A stretch of 64,000 bases of DNA from an uncultured Marivita sp. (lineage in GTDB: Bacteria; Pseudomonadota; Alphaproteobacteria; Rhodobacterales; Rhodobacteraceae). Below the pieces are notes generated by a model. That model was not told the origin of the DNA. It made no database searches and worked only from the letters and a program-made list of their open reading frames with translations. Position numbers and translations under genes: made by a program. Positions 44,512 to 53,652 of this stretch are shown in pieces (the stretch's first letter is position 1; each line of letters starts with the position of its first letter). The stretch spans positions 248,001-312,000 of the forward strand of contig NZ_CANKYW010000003.1 of the NCBI RefSeq assembly GCF_947488135.1, written 5' to 3'.

Positions 44512-45365
44512 GCCAGCGCCCGGGTCAGCGCGGCTTCGGCGCGGCGCGCCTCGTCGGCCAAGACGGGCCAGTCGGGCACGTCGGTGTCCCATTCCACCAG
44601 CACAGGCCTGGGACCCGACTTGTCGAGCGTGAAATCCAGCAGCGCCCAGACCGGGTCGACAACCTCGCGACCGTGGCTGTCGATCAGCAGGGGGGCGCCG
44701 TGATCGTCTTCATCTTCGTCATGGCCGCCAAGATGGATTTCCCCGACAGCGTCAAGCGGATATGTGTCAATATAGCCTTGGGGCGAATAGTCGAGATTGG
44801 TGGCCGACACGAAGACGTTGTTCACGTCGAGCAACAACCCGCAGCCGGTGCGGCGCACGATCTCGGCCAGAAAATCGGTCTCGGACCATATGCTTTCGGT
44901 GAAGGCCAGATAGGAAGACGGGTTTTCCAGCAGCATCCGACGGCCCAGCACGGATTGAACTTCGTCGATGTGATCCGCGACGCGGGTCAGCGTGTCATCT
45001 GTGTAGGGCAGCGGCAGCAGGTCATTGAGGAAATGGCTGTCATGGGTGGACCATGCCAGGTGCTCGGAAAAGCTGGCTGGATTGAGCCAGTCGCAGAGGT
45101 GTTTCAGCCGGGCAAGGTGGTCCGGGTCCAGACGGGCTTCGCCGCCGATGGACAGACCAACGCCGTGAACGGAGATCGGGAAACGCTCGGCCAGTGCCCG
45201 CAGTTGCGCGAGCGGTCGACCGCCGTCGCCCATGTAATTTTCGGCATGGATTTCCAGCCAACCCACGGGGGATGGATCGTTCAGGATGTCCGTGAAATGC
45301 TGCGGCTTGTAGCCGACGCCCGGTCGGGAGGGCAAAGCCGGGAAGGCATGTGAGGCGTCAGGCAT
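44508..45365 (-). CDS. bufB: DUF692 multinuclear iron oxygenase (MNIO)
   Basis: This encodes 285 aa, a TIM-barrel. The metal ligands are visible in the conserved segments [51 protein letters not shown] and EIHLGGHDE, each carrying the H, E, D or N ligands of MNIO enzymes. These iron enzymes modify cysteines of RiPP precursors, forming for example oxazolone/thioamide or 5-thiooxazole groups. With the precursor gene bufA upstream and bufC overlapping by 4 bases, this is the modifying enzyme of the operon. Confidence 0.93.
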   Translation of the reverse strand: MPDASHAFPALPSRPGVGYKPQHFTDILNDPSPVGWLEIHAENYMGDGGRPLAQLRALAERFPISVHGVGLSIGGEARLDPDHLARLKHLCDWLNPASFSEHLAWSTHDSHFLNDLLPLPYTDDTLTRVADHIDEVQSVLGRRMLLENPSSYLAFTESIWSETDFLAEIVRRTGCGLLLDVNNVFVSATNLDYSPQGYIDTYPLDAVGEIHLGGHDEDEDDHGAPLLIDSHGREVVDPVWALLDFTLDKSGPRPVLVEWDTDVPDWPVLADEARRAEAALTRALA

Positions 45366-45381
45366 CGTCTTTTCCTTTTAT

Positions 45382-45445
45382 GTAGGCCGCGCCTGTGCCC
45401 GGCCTACGAGTTTTGATTGAGGAGGGCGGGACAGCGCCCGCCTCC
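45382..45445 (-). promoter_or_regulatory. Two hairpins between the precursor and MNIO genes
   Basis: GTAGGCCG (45382-45389) pairs with CGGCCTAC (45400-45407), and GGAGG-CGGG (45421-45430) pairs with CCCGCCTCC (45437-45445) with one bulged base. Both lie within the 84-base gap after bufA and lack long T-runs. They may stabilise the bufA mRNA or reduce expression of the enzyme genes relative to the precursor. Confidence 0.65.
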
Positions 45446-45449
45446 ACTT

Positions 45450-45755
45450 TTAACCTTGCGGCAGGTCGCGCTCGAGCTCTTCCAGCGAACCCATGCGCTC
45501 TGACCCATCGGCCATGGCAGGCAGCTCGATTTCCGTGCAGGTGCCTGCATCGACCAGCGTCCAGGCATTGCCCTGATAATCGACGGTTGACGTACCTGCG
45601 CAGGTCGTGCCGGGGCCGGCTGCGCAGTCATTCTGACCGGCGAGGGACACACCGAAACACTTTTCTTTTGCTTGTGCCGAGGCAGTTGTGGTGTGCGCGG
45701 CGAGGCTTGCGGCAACGGCACCGACGAGGGCAACGGTTTTGATGGCTTTCGACAT
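45450..45755 (-). CDS. bufA: Bufferin-type RiPP precursor (DUF2282)
   Basis: This encodes 101 aa from ATG 45755 with an AAGGA site; the longer frame to 45875 is unlikely. Residues 1-27 are a signal peptide ([20 protein letters not shown], cleavage after ASA). The mature protein has exactly four cysteines (33, 44, 52, 73) in the DUF2282 pattern [23 protein letters not shown] and AGTCTEI. Such precursors are modified at cysteines by the DUF692 enzyme and exported to the periplasm, where bufferins are reported to bind copper. A long acidic C-terminal tail ([13 protein letters not shown]) is unlike the compact family core. Confidence 0.9.
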   Translation of the reverse strand: MSKAIKTVALVGAVAASLAAHTTTASAQAKEKCFGVSLAGQNDCAAGPGTTCAGTSTVDYQGNAWTLVDAGTCTEIELPAMADGSERMGSLEELERDLPQG

Positions 45756-45835
45756 GAGGATGGTCCTTTTTGATAACTTGAACGTTTGAACTGGGTCGAC
45801 GGAGCGTCCGCCACGTCGATGTATCAACCATGCCC

Positions 45836-45886
45836 CGCGACAGGCTGTCGCGCTACTCACGGCGATGTGTGTCACGCGTGCGTGAC
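45836..45886 (-). promoter_or_regulatory. Two inverted repeats in the bufA promoter region
   Basis: GTCACGC-GT-GCGTGAC (45871-45886) is a perfect 7-2-7 inverted repeat and CGCGACAG-G-CTGTCGCG (45836-45852) a perfect 8-1-8 repeat. They lie 116-131 and 81-97 bases before the bufA start and could be an operator and a leader hairpin. No sigma-factor or regulator gene is found next to the operon. Confidence 0.55.
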
Positions 45887-45936
45887 GTTAGGTGAGGCTC
45901 GTTTTTGCGAATTCTTTAATGGTTTCAGTAAAATAG

Positions 45937-45967
45937 AAAAGGCCCCGTAACAAAACGGGGCCCTTTT
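45937..45967 (-). terminator. Terminator after thrS
   Basis: On the reverse strand an 11-12-bp stem (with one bulged base) around ACGGGGCCCTTTT (45955-45967) and AAAAGGCCCCGT (45937-45948) is followed by TTTTCTATTTT. It ends thrS just before the bufA promoter region. Confidence 0.82.
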
Positions 45968-45989
45968 GAAAGTTTCCAGTGCTGGAATG

Positions 45990-47936
45990 TTACAGCAGAT
46001 CGGGCGGAGTCGCCTCTTTTCCAAGGCTGCTCACGATCTCGGTCAGCGATGTTACAGAGGTCTGTTTCTCGCCAAGACGCCGCACGGTGACCGTGCGTTC
46101 CTCGACTTCGCGATGGCCGATGGCGAGGATGACCGGAACCTTGCCGACGCTGTGTTCGCGAACCTTGTAGTTGATCTTTTCGTTGCGAATGTCGGCCTCG
46201 GCGCGCACGCCGGCCTTGGTCAGTTCCGCGACGACCTCATGCACATAGTCATCCGCCTCGGACACGATGGAGGCCACGACGACCTGACGCGGGGCCAGCC
46301 AGAAGGGCAGCTTGCCGGAATGTTCCTCGATCAGGATGCCGATAAACCGCTCGAAGCTGCCCAAAGTCGCCCGGTGCAGCATGACCGGTCGATGCTTGGC
46401 CCCGTCCTGACCGATATAGGTGGCGTCCAACCGTTCCGGCAGCACGAAATCCACTTGGTGTGTGCCGCACTGCCAGTCGCGTCCGATCGCATCGGTCAGA
46501 ACGAATTCCAGTTTCGGTCCGTAGAACGCGCCTTCACCGGGGTTCAGCTCGAACTCGCAACCTGCGGCAATCGTAGCGGCCTTGAGGGCTGCTTCGGCAC
46601 GATCCCAGACCTCGTCCGATCCGGCACGGGTTTCGGGGCGATCCGAGAATTTGACCTTGAAGTTTTCAAAGCCGAGGTCGCGGTAGATTTCTGATAGGAA
46701 GTCGATAAAGCGTTTTGTTTCATCTTCGATCTGGTCCTCTCTACAGAAAATATGGCCGTCATCCTGGGTGAACCCGCGCACGCGCATGATGCCGTGCAGG
46801 GCCCCGGAGGGTTCATATCTATTGCACGAGCCGAATTCGGCCATACGCAATGGAAGATCGCGGTAAGACTTTAACCCCTGGTTAAAAATCTGGACGTGGC
46901 AGGGGCAATTCATCGGCTTGAGCGCATTGACCGCCTTTTCGCGGGCGTGGTCCTCGTCGACTTCGACGATGAACATATGCTCCTGGTACTTTTCCCAGTG
47001 CCCTGACGCTTCCCACAGCTTTCGGTCGACCACTTGTGGGGTGTTCACCTCGACATAGCCGCCCGTGCGTTGCTTGCGGCGCATGTAGTCTTGCAATTCG
47101 GTGTAGACGCGCCAGCCATTTGGATGCCAGAAAATCTGGCCCGGTGCCTCTTCCTGCATGTGAAAGAGATCCATCTCGCGGCCGAGGCGGCGATGGTCGC
47201 GCTTGTCGGCCTCTTCGAGGAAGGTCAGGTATTTCTTCAGGTCGTCGCGGTTCTTGAACGCCACGCCGTAGATGCGTTGCAGCATAGGGCGGCTGTTGTC
47301 GCCAAGGAAATAGGCGGCACTGACGTTCATCAGCTTGAACGCGTCGGCCGGCACTTGGCCGGTGTGCTGGAGGTGCGGGCCACGGCACAGGTCCATCCAG
47401 TCGCCGTGCCAATACATGCGAATGTCTTCGCCCTCGGGGATCTTGTCGAGGATTTCGACCTTATAGGGCTCGTTGTTGTCGGTGTAGTACTGGCGCACTT
47501 TTTCGCGCGACCACAGTTCGGTCCGCACGGCGTCGCGGGCATTGATGATCTCTTTCATCCGCTTCTCGATCGCGCCAAGGTCTTCCGGCGTGAACGGCTC
47601 TTCCCGGTCGAAATCGTAGAACCAGCCATTGTCGCGCACCGGGCCGATGGTGACTTTGACGTCGGGCCAGATCTCCTGCACCGCGCGCGCCATGATGTGC
47701 GCAAGGTCGTGCCGTATCAGCTCGAGCGCGGGTGCGTCGTCCTGCATCGTGTTGATGGCGATCTGCGCGTTGTCCTGGATCGGCCATTGCAGATCCCAGT
47801 GCGCGCCATTCACCGTGGCGGAGATGGCTTTCTTGGAGAGCGATTTGGAAATGCTCTCGGCAACCTCGGCAGGGGTCACACCCTTGTTGAAATCGCGCGC
47901 ATTGCCATCGGGGAAGGTCAGGGAAATCTGGCTCAT
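45990..47936 (-). CDS. thrS: Threonyl-tRNA synthetase
   Basis: This encodes 648 aa, the normal length, with a GAGGAG site. All parts are visible in order: the TGS domain ([33 protein letters not shown]), the editing domain with [16 protein letters not shown] and [13 protein letters not shown], the class II core with [31 protein letters not shown], and the anticodon domain ending [15 protein letters not shown]. It charges tRNA-Thr. No T-box-like leader is visible upstream. Confidence 0.98.
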   Translation of the reverse strand: MSQISLTFPDGNARDFNKGVTPAEVAESISKSLSKKAISATVNGAHWDLQWPIQDNAQIAINTMQDDAPALELIRHDLAHIMARAVQEIWPDVKVTIGPVRDNGWFYDFDREEPFTPEDLGAIEKRMKEIINARDAVRTELWSREKVRQYYTDNNEPYKVEILDKIPEGEDIRMYWHGDWMDLCRGPHLQHTGQVPADAFKLMNVSAAYFLGDNSRPMLQRIYGVAFKNRDDLKKYLTFLEEADKRDHRRLGREMDLFHMQEEAPGQIFWHPNGWRVYTELQDYMRRKQRTGGYVEVNTPQVVDRKLWEASGHWEKYQEHMFIVEVDEDHAREKAVNALKPMNCPCHVQIFNQGLKSYRDLPLRMAEFGSCNRYEPSGALHGIMRVRGFTQDDGHIFCREDQIEDETKRFIDFLSEIYRDLGFENFKVKFSDRPETRAGSDEVWDRAEAALKAATIAAGCEFELNPGEGAFYGPKLEFVLTDAIGRDWQCGTHQVDFVLPERLDATYIGQDGAKHRPVMLHRATLGSFERFIGILIEEHSGKLPFWLAPRQVVVASIVSEADDYVHEVVAELTKAGVRAEADIRNEKINYKVREHSVGKVPVILAIGHREVEERTVTVRRLGEKQTSVTSLTEIVSSLGKEATPPDLL

Positions 47937-48243
47937 CGGCCTAGCTCCTCGTCAGTTTGGCGCCCACGGAACGCCCGGTTGCGGGTTATGTATCGTGCGC
48001 GGCTTTTGGCAGGGGGGGCGCAGGACGTCAAGACAGAGCGGGCCCGAAACGACGGGTGAGTCGGGGGTTTTGCACATGGCCGCGAAATATTCTTGCGCGG
48101 TATACCAATGTATTATTGGGAAGCGTTTATAAACAAAGGGTTATAATTCTGGTTCCCTATGGACGAAAGCGACGTAATTGCTATGTATAGCGACATTCCA
48201 ATATCGGAAACTTTTTGCGTCACGCAGCACGGGGGAGCAGGCC
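47937..48243. other. 307-base divergent region, AT-rich part, no gene
   Basis: It should hold the thrS promoter (left) and that of the small gene at 48244 (right). From about 48085 to 48225 it is clearly AT-richer than its surroundings, and CCAAT (48105-48109) with ATTGG (48115-48119) form a 5-5-5 inverted repeat. No reading frame with a ribosome site is seen. Confidence 0.6.
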
Positions 48244-48489
48244 ATGCCCGGTTACAACACCAAGTTCGATCTGACCGTCGAAGATATGGAACTGATCGAG
48301 GACGCGCTGCGGACCACGAAGCGTTCGCTCAATTCAGCGGTGATCGAGCAGGCGGCTGACCCACTTCGCCCGTGCGAAAACACGCGGGACGTCGATGCGT
48401 CGATGAAGCGGATCAATGATCTGCTCGGGCGTCTGCACAACCAGAAGAATTTTTATCGCCCGAAAGGCGGTGCCTATATCGGCGGGTGA
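48244..48489 (+). CDS. Small hypothetical protein, conserved-looking
   Basis: This encodes 81 aa from ATG 48244 with a GGGGGAGCAGG site; the earlier in-frame TTG at 48178 lacks one. The protein (MPGYNTKFDLTVEDMELIEDALRTTKRSLNS..., then SMKRINDLLGRLHNQKNFYRPKGG) is helical, charged and soluble, with one cysteine (PCENTRDVD). I do not recognise a family; the even charge and helix pattern suggest a real small protein. Confidence 0.65.
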   Translation: MPGYNTKFDLTVEDMELIEDALRTTKRSLNSAVIEQAADPLRPCENTRDVDASMKRINDLLGRLHNQKNFYRPKGGAYIGG

Positions 48490-48621
48490 TAGGCACGGAT
48501 TTTGCGCTGCCTGAGATTGAGCGCGCAGGTCGGACGGCGTCTTGGTCGCGCAATCAAGGCGGGAACCTTTCCAATCGTCGCGCGTTAGGGTGCGGTCAGA
48601 AACATCCGCAGGAAATTCCCC

Positions 48622-49869
48622 ATGAGTCATCCCGTCACCGAAGCCTATGAGGAGATCACAGGGGCAGAGGAGGACGTACGGGATCGCGAGGCGCGAAACG
48701 GGCTGCGGCACATGGTGAGCCTGTCGATGACCAAGGTGGCGGATGGCCTCATAGACCCCAAACTGGTGCTGAGCTGGCTGGCCGGAGCGCTGGGAGCGCC
48801 TGCTGCATTGACCGGCTTGCTCGTCCCGATCCGCGAAGCCGGTGCCTTGTTGCCGCAGATCGCGCTGGCCGGGTGGGTTCAGTCACTCTCTCATCGCAAA
48901 TGGGCCTGGATCATAGGGTCCGCAGGTCAGGGGATCGCTGCCTTGGCCATCGTGTTCATCGCTCTGACGATGGAAGGATTGGCCGCCGGGATTGCGCTTT
49001 GCGGCGCCTTGGCGGTGCTGGCTCTGTCGCGGGCGGCCTGTTCGGTCAGCTATAAGGACATCCTCGGCAAAACGGTGCCAAAGACCCGACGTGGTGCGGT
49101 CACGGGTGTGGCCGGTTCTGTCGCGTCAGTGGCGGTGCTCGTGTTTGCCGGATTACTCTTGTCGGGCCTCCTGCGCGACGTGACCCCTGTTATCATCGCC
49201 ATCGCGCTGGCCGCGGTGTTGTGGGGAACTGCGGCGCTTCTGTTCTCACGTCTCGAAGAATCCGCGTCCGACGAGACCGAAGACACATCGGTCGACTTCA
49301 CGCCGTTGAAGGAAGACAAGCAATTCCGCCTGTTCATCGCGGTGCGCGGTCTTTTGACCGTCACGGCACTGGCACCGCCGTATTTTGTTCTGCTGGGCGG
49401 CGGGCAATCGGCATTGGAAGGCTTGGGTGCCTTGCTACTGGCCTCGGCCGCGGCGGCATTCGCCGGGTCCTATGTTTGGGGCCGGCTCTCGGACCGGTCA
49501 TCGCGCAAGGTGCTGTTCCTCTCCGGCATGTTGGCCGCAGGGTTTGCCACGCTCGCCGTCCTGTCGGAACTGACCGGGTGGGCGACCACGGCTTGGGTGA
49601 TTCCGATCATTCTGTTCTTCTTCATGCTGTCCTATCAGGGCGTGCGGTCGGCGCGGTCGGTCTATCTCGTGGATATGTCGCCCGAGGATGCACGGTCGTC
49701 CTATGCGGCGCTGGCCAACACGGCGATCGGGGTTTTGCTGCTCATCACCGGGGCGTTTGGCGGGCTGTTGGCCCTGGCCGGACCTGTCGCCTCGCTTACC
49801 GGGTTCGCCGCATTGTCGCTGATTGGCGGGATTCTGGCGCTGCGTTTGGACGAAGTCGAAAAGGGCTGA
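48622..49869 (+). CDS. Major facilitator superfamily transporter
   Basis: This encodes 415 aa with about twelve hydrophobic spans and a charged N-terminal extension of some 45 residues (HPVTEAYEEITGAEEDVRDREARNG) before the first span. The linker with ESASDETEDTSVDFTPLKEDKQ separates the two halves, and WGRLSDRSSRKVLFL resembles MFS loop motifs. Substrate unknown. It follows the small protein gene by 132 bases; possible operon unclear. Confidence 0.85.
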   Translation: MSHPVTEAYEEITGAEEDVRDREARNGLRHMVSLSMTKVADGLIDPKLVLSWLAGALGAPAALTGLLVPIREAGALLPQIALAGWVQSLSHRKWAWIIGSAGQGIAALAIVFIALTMEGLAAGIALCGALAVLALSRAACSVSYKDILGKTVPKTRRGAVTGVAGSVASVAVLVFAGLLLSGLLRDVTPVIIAIALAAVLWGTAALLFSRLEESASDETEDTSVDFTPLKEDKQFRLFIAVRGLLTVTALAPPYFVLLGGGQSALEGLGALLLASAAAAFAGSYVWGRLSDRSSRKVLFLSGMLAAGFATLAVLSELTGWATTAWVIPIILFFFMLSYQGVRSARSVYLVDMSPEDARSSYAALANTAIGVLLLITGAFGGLLALAGPVASLTGFAALSLIGGILALRLDEVEKG

Positions 49870-49938
49870 TCGCGTCATCACCCCTTGGGTTTCGGTGCGT
49901 AGTGCGTAAAGTCGCGGAAACCCTGAACGGAGGCACCG

Positions 49939-50679
49939 GTGACTGCGATCAAACATCTCGACGGACCCAATGGTACGAAGCTTGCCTATGCCACGACCGA
50001 CGGCGACGGCCCGACCATCGTATTCCTGTCCGGCTACAAATCCGACATGGAAGGCACCAAGGCAGTACATCTCGAGGCATGGGCGAGGCTGGAAGGACGG
50101 GCGTTCCTGCGGTTCGACTATTCCGGCCATGGCGTGTCCGGTGGCGTTTTCGAGGACGGCTGCATCGGCGATTGGGCGCGGGATGCACAGGCAGTGATCG
50201 AAGCCACGACCGATGGGCCGGTCGTTCTGGTCGGCTCATCCATGGGTGGCTGGATCGCCTGTCTCCTGGCGCAGCGGTTGAAGCATGTGGTCGGATTTGT
50301 CGGGATCGCCGCAGCGCCTGATTTTACCGAGGATGGCTTTTGGGCCGGGTTCTCGGAAGAGCAACGCCGGACCATCATGGAGGACGGTCAGATCGCGCTG
50401 CCGTCGGACTATGACGACCCTTACATCGTGACCCGTCGCCTGATCGAAGATGGGCGCGAAAACCTCGTGCTCCGCACGCCGTTGCACATGCCCTATCCGG
50501 TGCGACTTGTCCAAGGCACGGAAGACACGGCCGTCAGTCGCGAAACGGCGTTGCGCCTGCTGGATCACATAGACGGGCCGGACACTCGCCTCACCCTGGT
50601 CAAGGGCGCGGGCCACCGATTTTCCGAACCGCAGAACCTGCGCCATATCGAAGACGCGCTTCTTGAAGTTCTGTCATGA
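49939..50679 (+). CDS. Alpha/beta hydrolase (ABHD10-like)
   Basis: This encodes 246 aa from GTG 49939 with a GGAGGC site. The nucleophile elbow GSSMGG (in VVLVGSSMGGWIACLLAQRL) near residue 95, the oxyanion-forming DYSGHGVSGG, and the acid/His (GAGHRFSEPQNLRHIED) give a complete catalytic triad. The pattern resembles ABHD10/palmitoyl-thioesterase-type or carboxylesterase-like members; true substrate unknown. Confidence 0.85.
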   Translation: MTAIKHLDGPNGTKLAYATTDGDGPTIVFLSGYKSDMEGTKAVHLEAWARLEGRAFLRFDYSGHGVSGGVFEDGCIGDWARDAQAVIEATTDGPVVLVGSSMGGWIACLLAQRLKHVVGFVGIAAAPDFTEDGFWAGFSEEQRRTIMEDGQIALPSDYDDPYIVTRRLIEDGRENLVLRTPLHMPYPVRLVQGTEDTAVSRETALRLLDHIDGPDTRLTLVKGAGHRFSEPQNLRHIEDALLEVLS

Positions 50680-50780
50680 ACGGCTCGGACAGTGTGTTTT
50701 GCAATCGTGTGCAAAATTCGCTTGAGAGGCGCTGAACCCTCGCTATGCTGATCCCTGACATTGGATAGGGGGAGGCTGGC

Positions 50781-52106
50781 ATGGCCGAATATCTCAAACG
50801 CGGAAAGCCCGAAACCGAGCGCGCCGAGGATGACGCCAAGACCCGTGCGGTCGTCGAGGCGACGCTTGCCGATATCGAGGCGCGCGGCGATGCTGCGGTG
50901 CGCGATCTGGCGGCGAAGTTCGACAATTATACGCCCGAAAGCTTTCGGCTGAGCCAGGCCGAGATCGACGCGCTGATCGCGGAGCTTACCCCGCGCGAGC
51001 TGGCCGACATCAGGTTCGCGCAGCAGCAAGTGCGCAACTTCGCGCAAGCGCAGCGCGACTCGATGCTGGATATCGAGGTCGAGACGTTGCCGGGCGTGAT
51101 CCTCGGGCACAAGAATATTCCGGTGCAATCCGTGGGCTGTTACGTACCCGGCGGCAAATTCCCCATGGTGGCGTCGGCCCATATGTCGGTGGCGACAGCC
51201 AGCGTTGCCGGTGTGCCACGCATCGTCGCCTGCACGCCTCCGTGGCAGGGCAAACCGAACCCGGCGGTGATCGCCGCGATGCATCTGGGCGGCGCGCATG
51301 AAATCTATGTTCTGGGCGGAATTCAGGCCGTGGGCGCAATGGCCATCGGCACCGAGACGATCGATCCTGTGCATATGCTGGTCGGCCCCGGCAATGCTTT
51401 CGTGGCCGAGGCCAAGCGGCAACTCTTCGGCCGCGTTGGCATCGACCTTTTCGCCGGACCGACCGAGACGATGGTGATTGCCGACGATACCGTGGACGCC
51501 GAGCTCTGCGCGACCGACCTGCTGGGACAGGCCGAGCACGGCTACAACTCGCCCGCCGTTCTGGTGACGAACTCGCGCAAGCTGGCGGAGGAGACGCTGA
51601 AAGAGATTGATCGCCTGCTGACCATTCTGCCCACCGCCGACACCGCGTCGGTCAGTTGGCGGGACTATGGCGAGGTGATCCTCTGCGCCGACCACGACGA
51701 GATGCTGGCCGTGGCCAACGACATCGCCTCCGAGCATGTGCAGGTGATGACCGATCGCGACGATTGGTATCTCGAGAACATGACCTGCTACGGCGCGCTG
51801 TTCCTTGGCGCACGCACGAATGTCAGCAACGGGGACAAGGTGATCGGGACAAACCACACTCTGCCGACCAAGAAGGCGGGACGCTATACTGGCGGGCTGT
51901 GGGTGGGCAAGTTCCTCAAGACCCATTCCTACCAGAAGATCACCACGGACGAGGCGGCAACACTGATCGGCGAATACGGATCGCGACTGTGTATGCTCGA
52001 AGGCTTTGTCGGCCATGCGGAGCAATGCAACGTCCGTGTGCGCCGCTATGGCGGTGTGAACGTGCCCTATGGCGAAGGCGCGCCCTATCGCGAGGCGGCC
52101 GAGTAG
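50781..52106 (+). CDS. HisD/HpsN-like dehydrogenase
   Basis: This encodes 441 aa of the histidinol dehydrogenase fold ([32 protein letters not shown]..., [36 protein letters not shown], then LGQAEHG and SEHVQVM). The catalytic His-containing EH and HAEQ segments are present, but the substrate loop reads [14 protein letters not shown] where HisD has GPNHVLPT, and it clusters with catabolic genes rather than his genes. Paralogs such as HpsN oxidise sulfopropanediol to sulfolactate by a four-electron reaction. Here the substrate is unknown; it heads the cluster with tandem-SnoaL, SDR, LacI and bicupin genes. Confidence 0.85.
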   Translation: MAEYLKRGKPETERAEDDAKTRAVVEATLADIEARGDAAVRDLAAKFDNYTPESFRLSQAEIDALIAELTPRELADIRFAQQQVRNFAQAQRDSMLDIEVETLPGVILGHKNIPVQSVGCYVPGGKFPMVASAHMSVATASVAGVPRIVACTPPWQGKPNPAVIAAMHLGGAHEIYVLGGIQAVGAMAIGTETIDPVHMLVGPGNAFVAEAKRQLFGRVGIDLFAGPTETMVIADDTVDAELCATDLLGQAEHGYNSPAVLVTNSRKLAEETLKEIDRLLTILPTADTASVSWRDYGEVILCADHDEMLAVANDIASEHVQVMTDRDDWYLENMTCYGALFLGARTNVSNGDKVIGTNHTLPTKKAGRYTGGLWVGKFLKTHSYQKITTDEAATLIGEYGSRLCMLEGFVGHAEQCNVRVRRYGGVNVPYGEGAPYREAAE

Positions 52107-52119
52107 GGCGGACGGACGA

Positions 52120-52180
52120 CGATGCGTCGACGCATCGCCTGTTTCCGTTGACGGAAACATTTGGGGGTCCAGCCCCCCAA
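52120..52180 (+). repeat. Three consecutive inverted repeats after the HisD-like gene
   Basis: CGATGCGTCGACGCATCG (52120-52137) is a perfect 18-base palindrome; GTTTCCGT (52141-52148) pairs with ACGGAAAC (52151-52158); TTGGGGG (52161-52167) pairs with CCCCCAA (52174-52180). They fill the 117-base gap before the next gene. They could be a REP-like element, an operator for the LacI regulator, or a transcript-stabilising structure. Confidence 0.7.
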
Positions 52181-52223
52181 AACCCGCAAGCGTATTTGGA
52201 AAGCGAAGAAGCAGGGACCGATC

Positions 52224-53231
52224 ATGACCGAAACTGCTCGCGCCAAAGGGGTGATGGAGCCTGTCTTTGCAGCGATGCGAGACGGTCAAGATGTTTCGGG
52301 CGCGGTTGCGCGGAGTGCCCCCCGTGCAGTGTTTCGGATGTGCCATCCGTTCGGGGATGTGCACGGCGCGGATGCTTTTGTTGCAGATGTCTACGCGGCC
52401 TTGCGTGCGGCACTCCCCGATCTGGAGCGTCAGGAATTCATCCGCATCGCCGGGCGTGAGGCAGATGGCGCGATGTGGGTTGGGTCGGGTGGGCAGTATA
52501 CCGGGCAATGGGTGAACCCGTGGTTGGGGATCCCGGCCACCGGGCGTCGCGCGGTGATGCGGTTTCACGAGTTCTACCGGATCGAGGGCGACACCTGCGT
52601 GGAGATGCAGGCGATCTGGGATATTCCCGAGATGATGATGCAGGCGGGTGTCTGGCCGATGGTGCCTCAACTGGGGCTGTTCGCCCATGCGCCGGCACCG
52701 ATGACGCAGGACGGGCTTGGTCCGCATGACGCCGCGCTGTCGGAGGCAAGTGCCGCGCATGTGATCGACATGCTGGCGGCGATGGTGCGGCACCCGTCGC
52801 AGGGCGGGCCCGAGGTGATGGAGCTTGGGCGGTACTGGCAACCGGACTTCATGTGGTACGGGCCTGCCGGGATTGGCACGGCGCGCGGCTTCGAAGAGTT
52901 CAGGCGCTTCCACCAGATCCCCTTCCTCAAGGCCATGCCCGACCGAGGGCAGCATCCCGAAGGCACGTCGCATCACTTCATGGCCGAAGGGGCCTATGTC
53001 GGTGTGACCGGCTGGCCCAACATGCAGCAGACGTTGACCGGGGATGGCTGGCTTGGCCTGCCACCCACGGGACAGCGGATCACCCTGCGCAGCCTCGATT
53101 TCTGGCGGTTGGAGGATGGCCTGATCCGCGAGAACTGGGTTCTTGTTGACCTGCTGCACGCCTACGCCCAACTTGGCGTGGACGTGTTTGCCCGGATGGA
53201 GGAACTGGCATGGAGCAAAGGGTATCGCTGA
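52224..53231 (+). CDS. Tandem SnoaL/NTF2-like domain protein
   Basis: This encodes 335 aa from ATG 52224; the longer in-frame reading from 52161 is not supported by a site. Two NTF2/SnoaL-type alpha+beta domains can be seen: residues about 35-165 (RSAPRAVFRMCHPFGDVHGADAFVADVYAALRAALPDLERQE...MRFHEFYRIEGDTCVEMQAIWDIPEMMMQAGVWP) and 200-330 (YWQPDFMWYGPAGIGTARGFEEFRRFHQIPFLKAMPD...SLDFWRLEDGLIRENWVLVDLLHAYAQLGVDVF). Such domains isomerise, hydrate or cleave small metabolites. Its end overlaps the VOC gene by 22 bases. Confidence 0.72.
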   Translation: MTETARAKGVMEPVFAAMRDGQDVSGAVARSAPRAVFRMCHPFGDVHGADAFVADVYAALRAALPDLERQEFIRIAGREADGAMWVGSGGQYTGQWVNPWLGIPATGRRAVMRFHEFYRIEGDTCVEMQAIWDIPEMMMQAGVWPMVPQLGLFAHAPAPMTQDGLGPHDAALSEASAAHVIDMLAAMVRHPSQGGPEVMELGRYWQPDFMWYGPAGIGTARGFEEFRRFHQIPFLKAMPDRGQHPEGTSHHFMAEGAYVGVTGWPNMQQTLTGDGWLGLPPTGQRITLRSLDFWRLEDGLIRENWVLVDLLHAYAQLGVDVFARMEELAWSKGYR

Positions 53232-53638
53232 TCACCCTCGGGGTGGAGGATGCTGATGCGACCGCCGCGTTCTACGACGCGCTTGGCTGGGCGCGGGTCG
53301 ACACGCAGGACGGCGTAATCGCCTATGATCTGCTGGGTCAGACGCTGGGGCTCTATCCGTTGGCGAAGCTGGCCGAGGACATCGGCATCGAGGCGTCCAG
53401 GCTGGGGCGCGGGGCGATGACGCTGGGCTACAATGCGCCCGATAGGGCCGGGGTCGATGACGTTCTGGCCCGTGTGGAGGGCGCTGGCGGCACCGTGTTG
53501 AAACCTGCGCAAGAGGTGTTCTGGGGTGGCTATCACGGCTATTTCAGCGACCCCGAAGGTCATATTTGGGAAGTCGCGCACAATCCGTTTTCGCCGTTGC
53601 GCGACGGTGACAACGCCTTCCGCTGGAACGGGTATTGA
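53210..53638 (+). CDS. VOC family (glyoxalase/bleomycin-resistance) protein
   Basis: This encodes 142 aa with a GGAGGAA site and a 22-base overlap with the preceding gene. It has the repeated beta-alpha-beta-beta-beta layout with the VOC opening SLITLGVEDADATAAFYDALGWARVD and FSDPEGHIWEVAHNPF with the metal glutamate. VOC proteins include glyoxalases, dioxygenases and resistance proteins. Substrate unknown; the neighbourhood suggests it belongs to the HisD-like pathway. Confidence 0.8.
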   Translation: MEQRVSLITLGVEDADATAAFYDALGWARVDTQDGVIAYDLLGQTLGLYPLAKLAEDIGIEASRLGRGAMTLGYNAPDRAGVDDVLARVEGAGGTVLKPAQEVFWGGYHGYFSDPEGHIWEVAHNPFSPLRDGDNAFRWNGY

Positions 53639-53652
53639 GACGCCCGCAAAGC

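Noticed and set aside
47937-48060. T-box or other tRNA-sensing leader for thrS
   Set aside because: No specifier stem or antiterminator is visible, and T-boxes are not expected in Proteobacteria.
50781-52106. HisD as histidine biosynthesis gene
   Set aside because: No other his genes nearby, an altered substrate loop (GTNH) and catabolic neighbours argue for an HpsN-like role.
50565-53171. 868-codon open frame on the minus strand
   Set aside because: It lies antisense to the HisD-like and SnoaL genes, has no ribosome site, and its composition (many R, H, P) is that of a GC-rich shadow frame.
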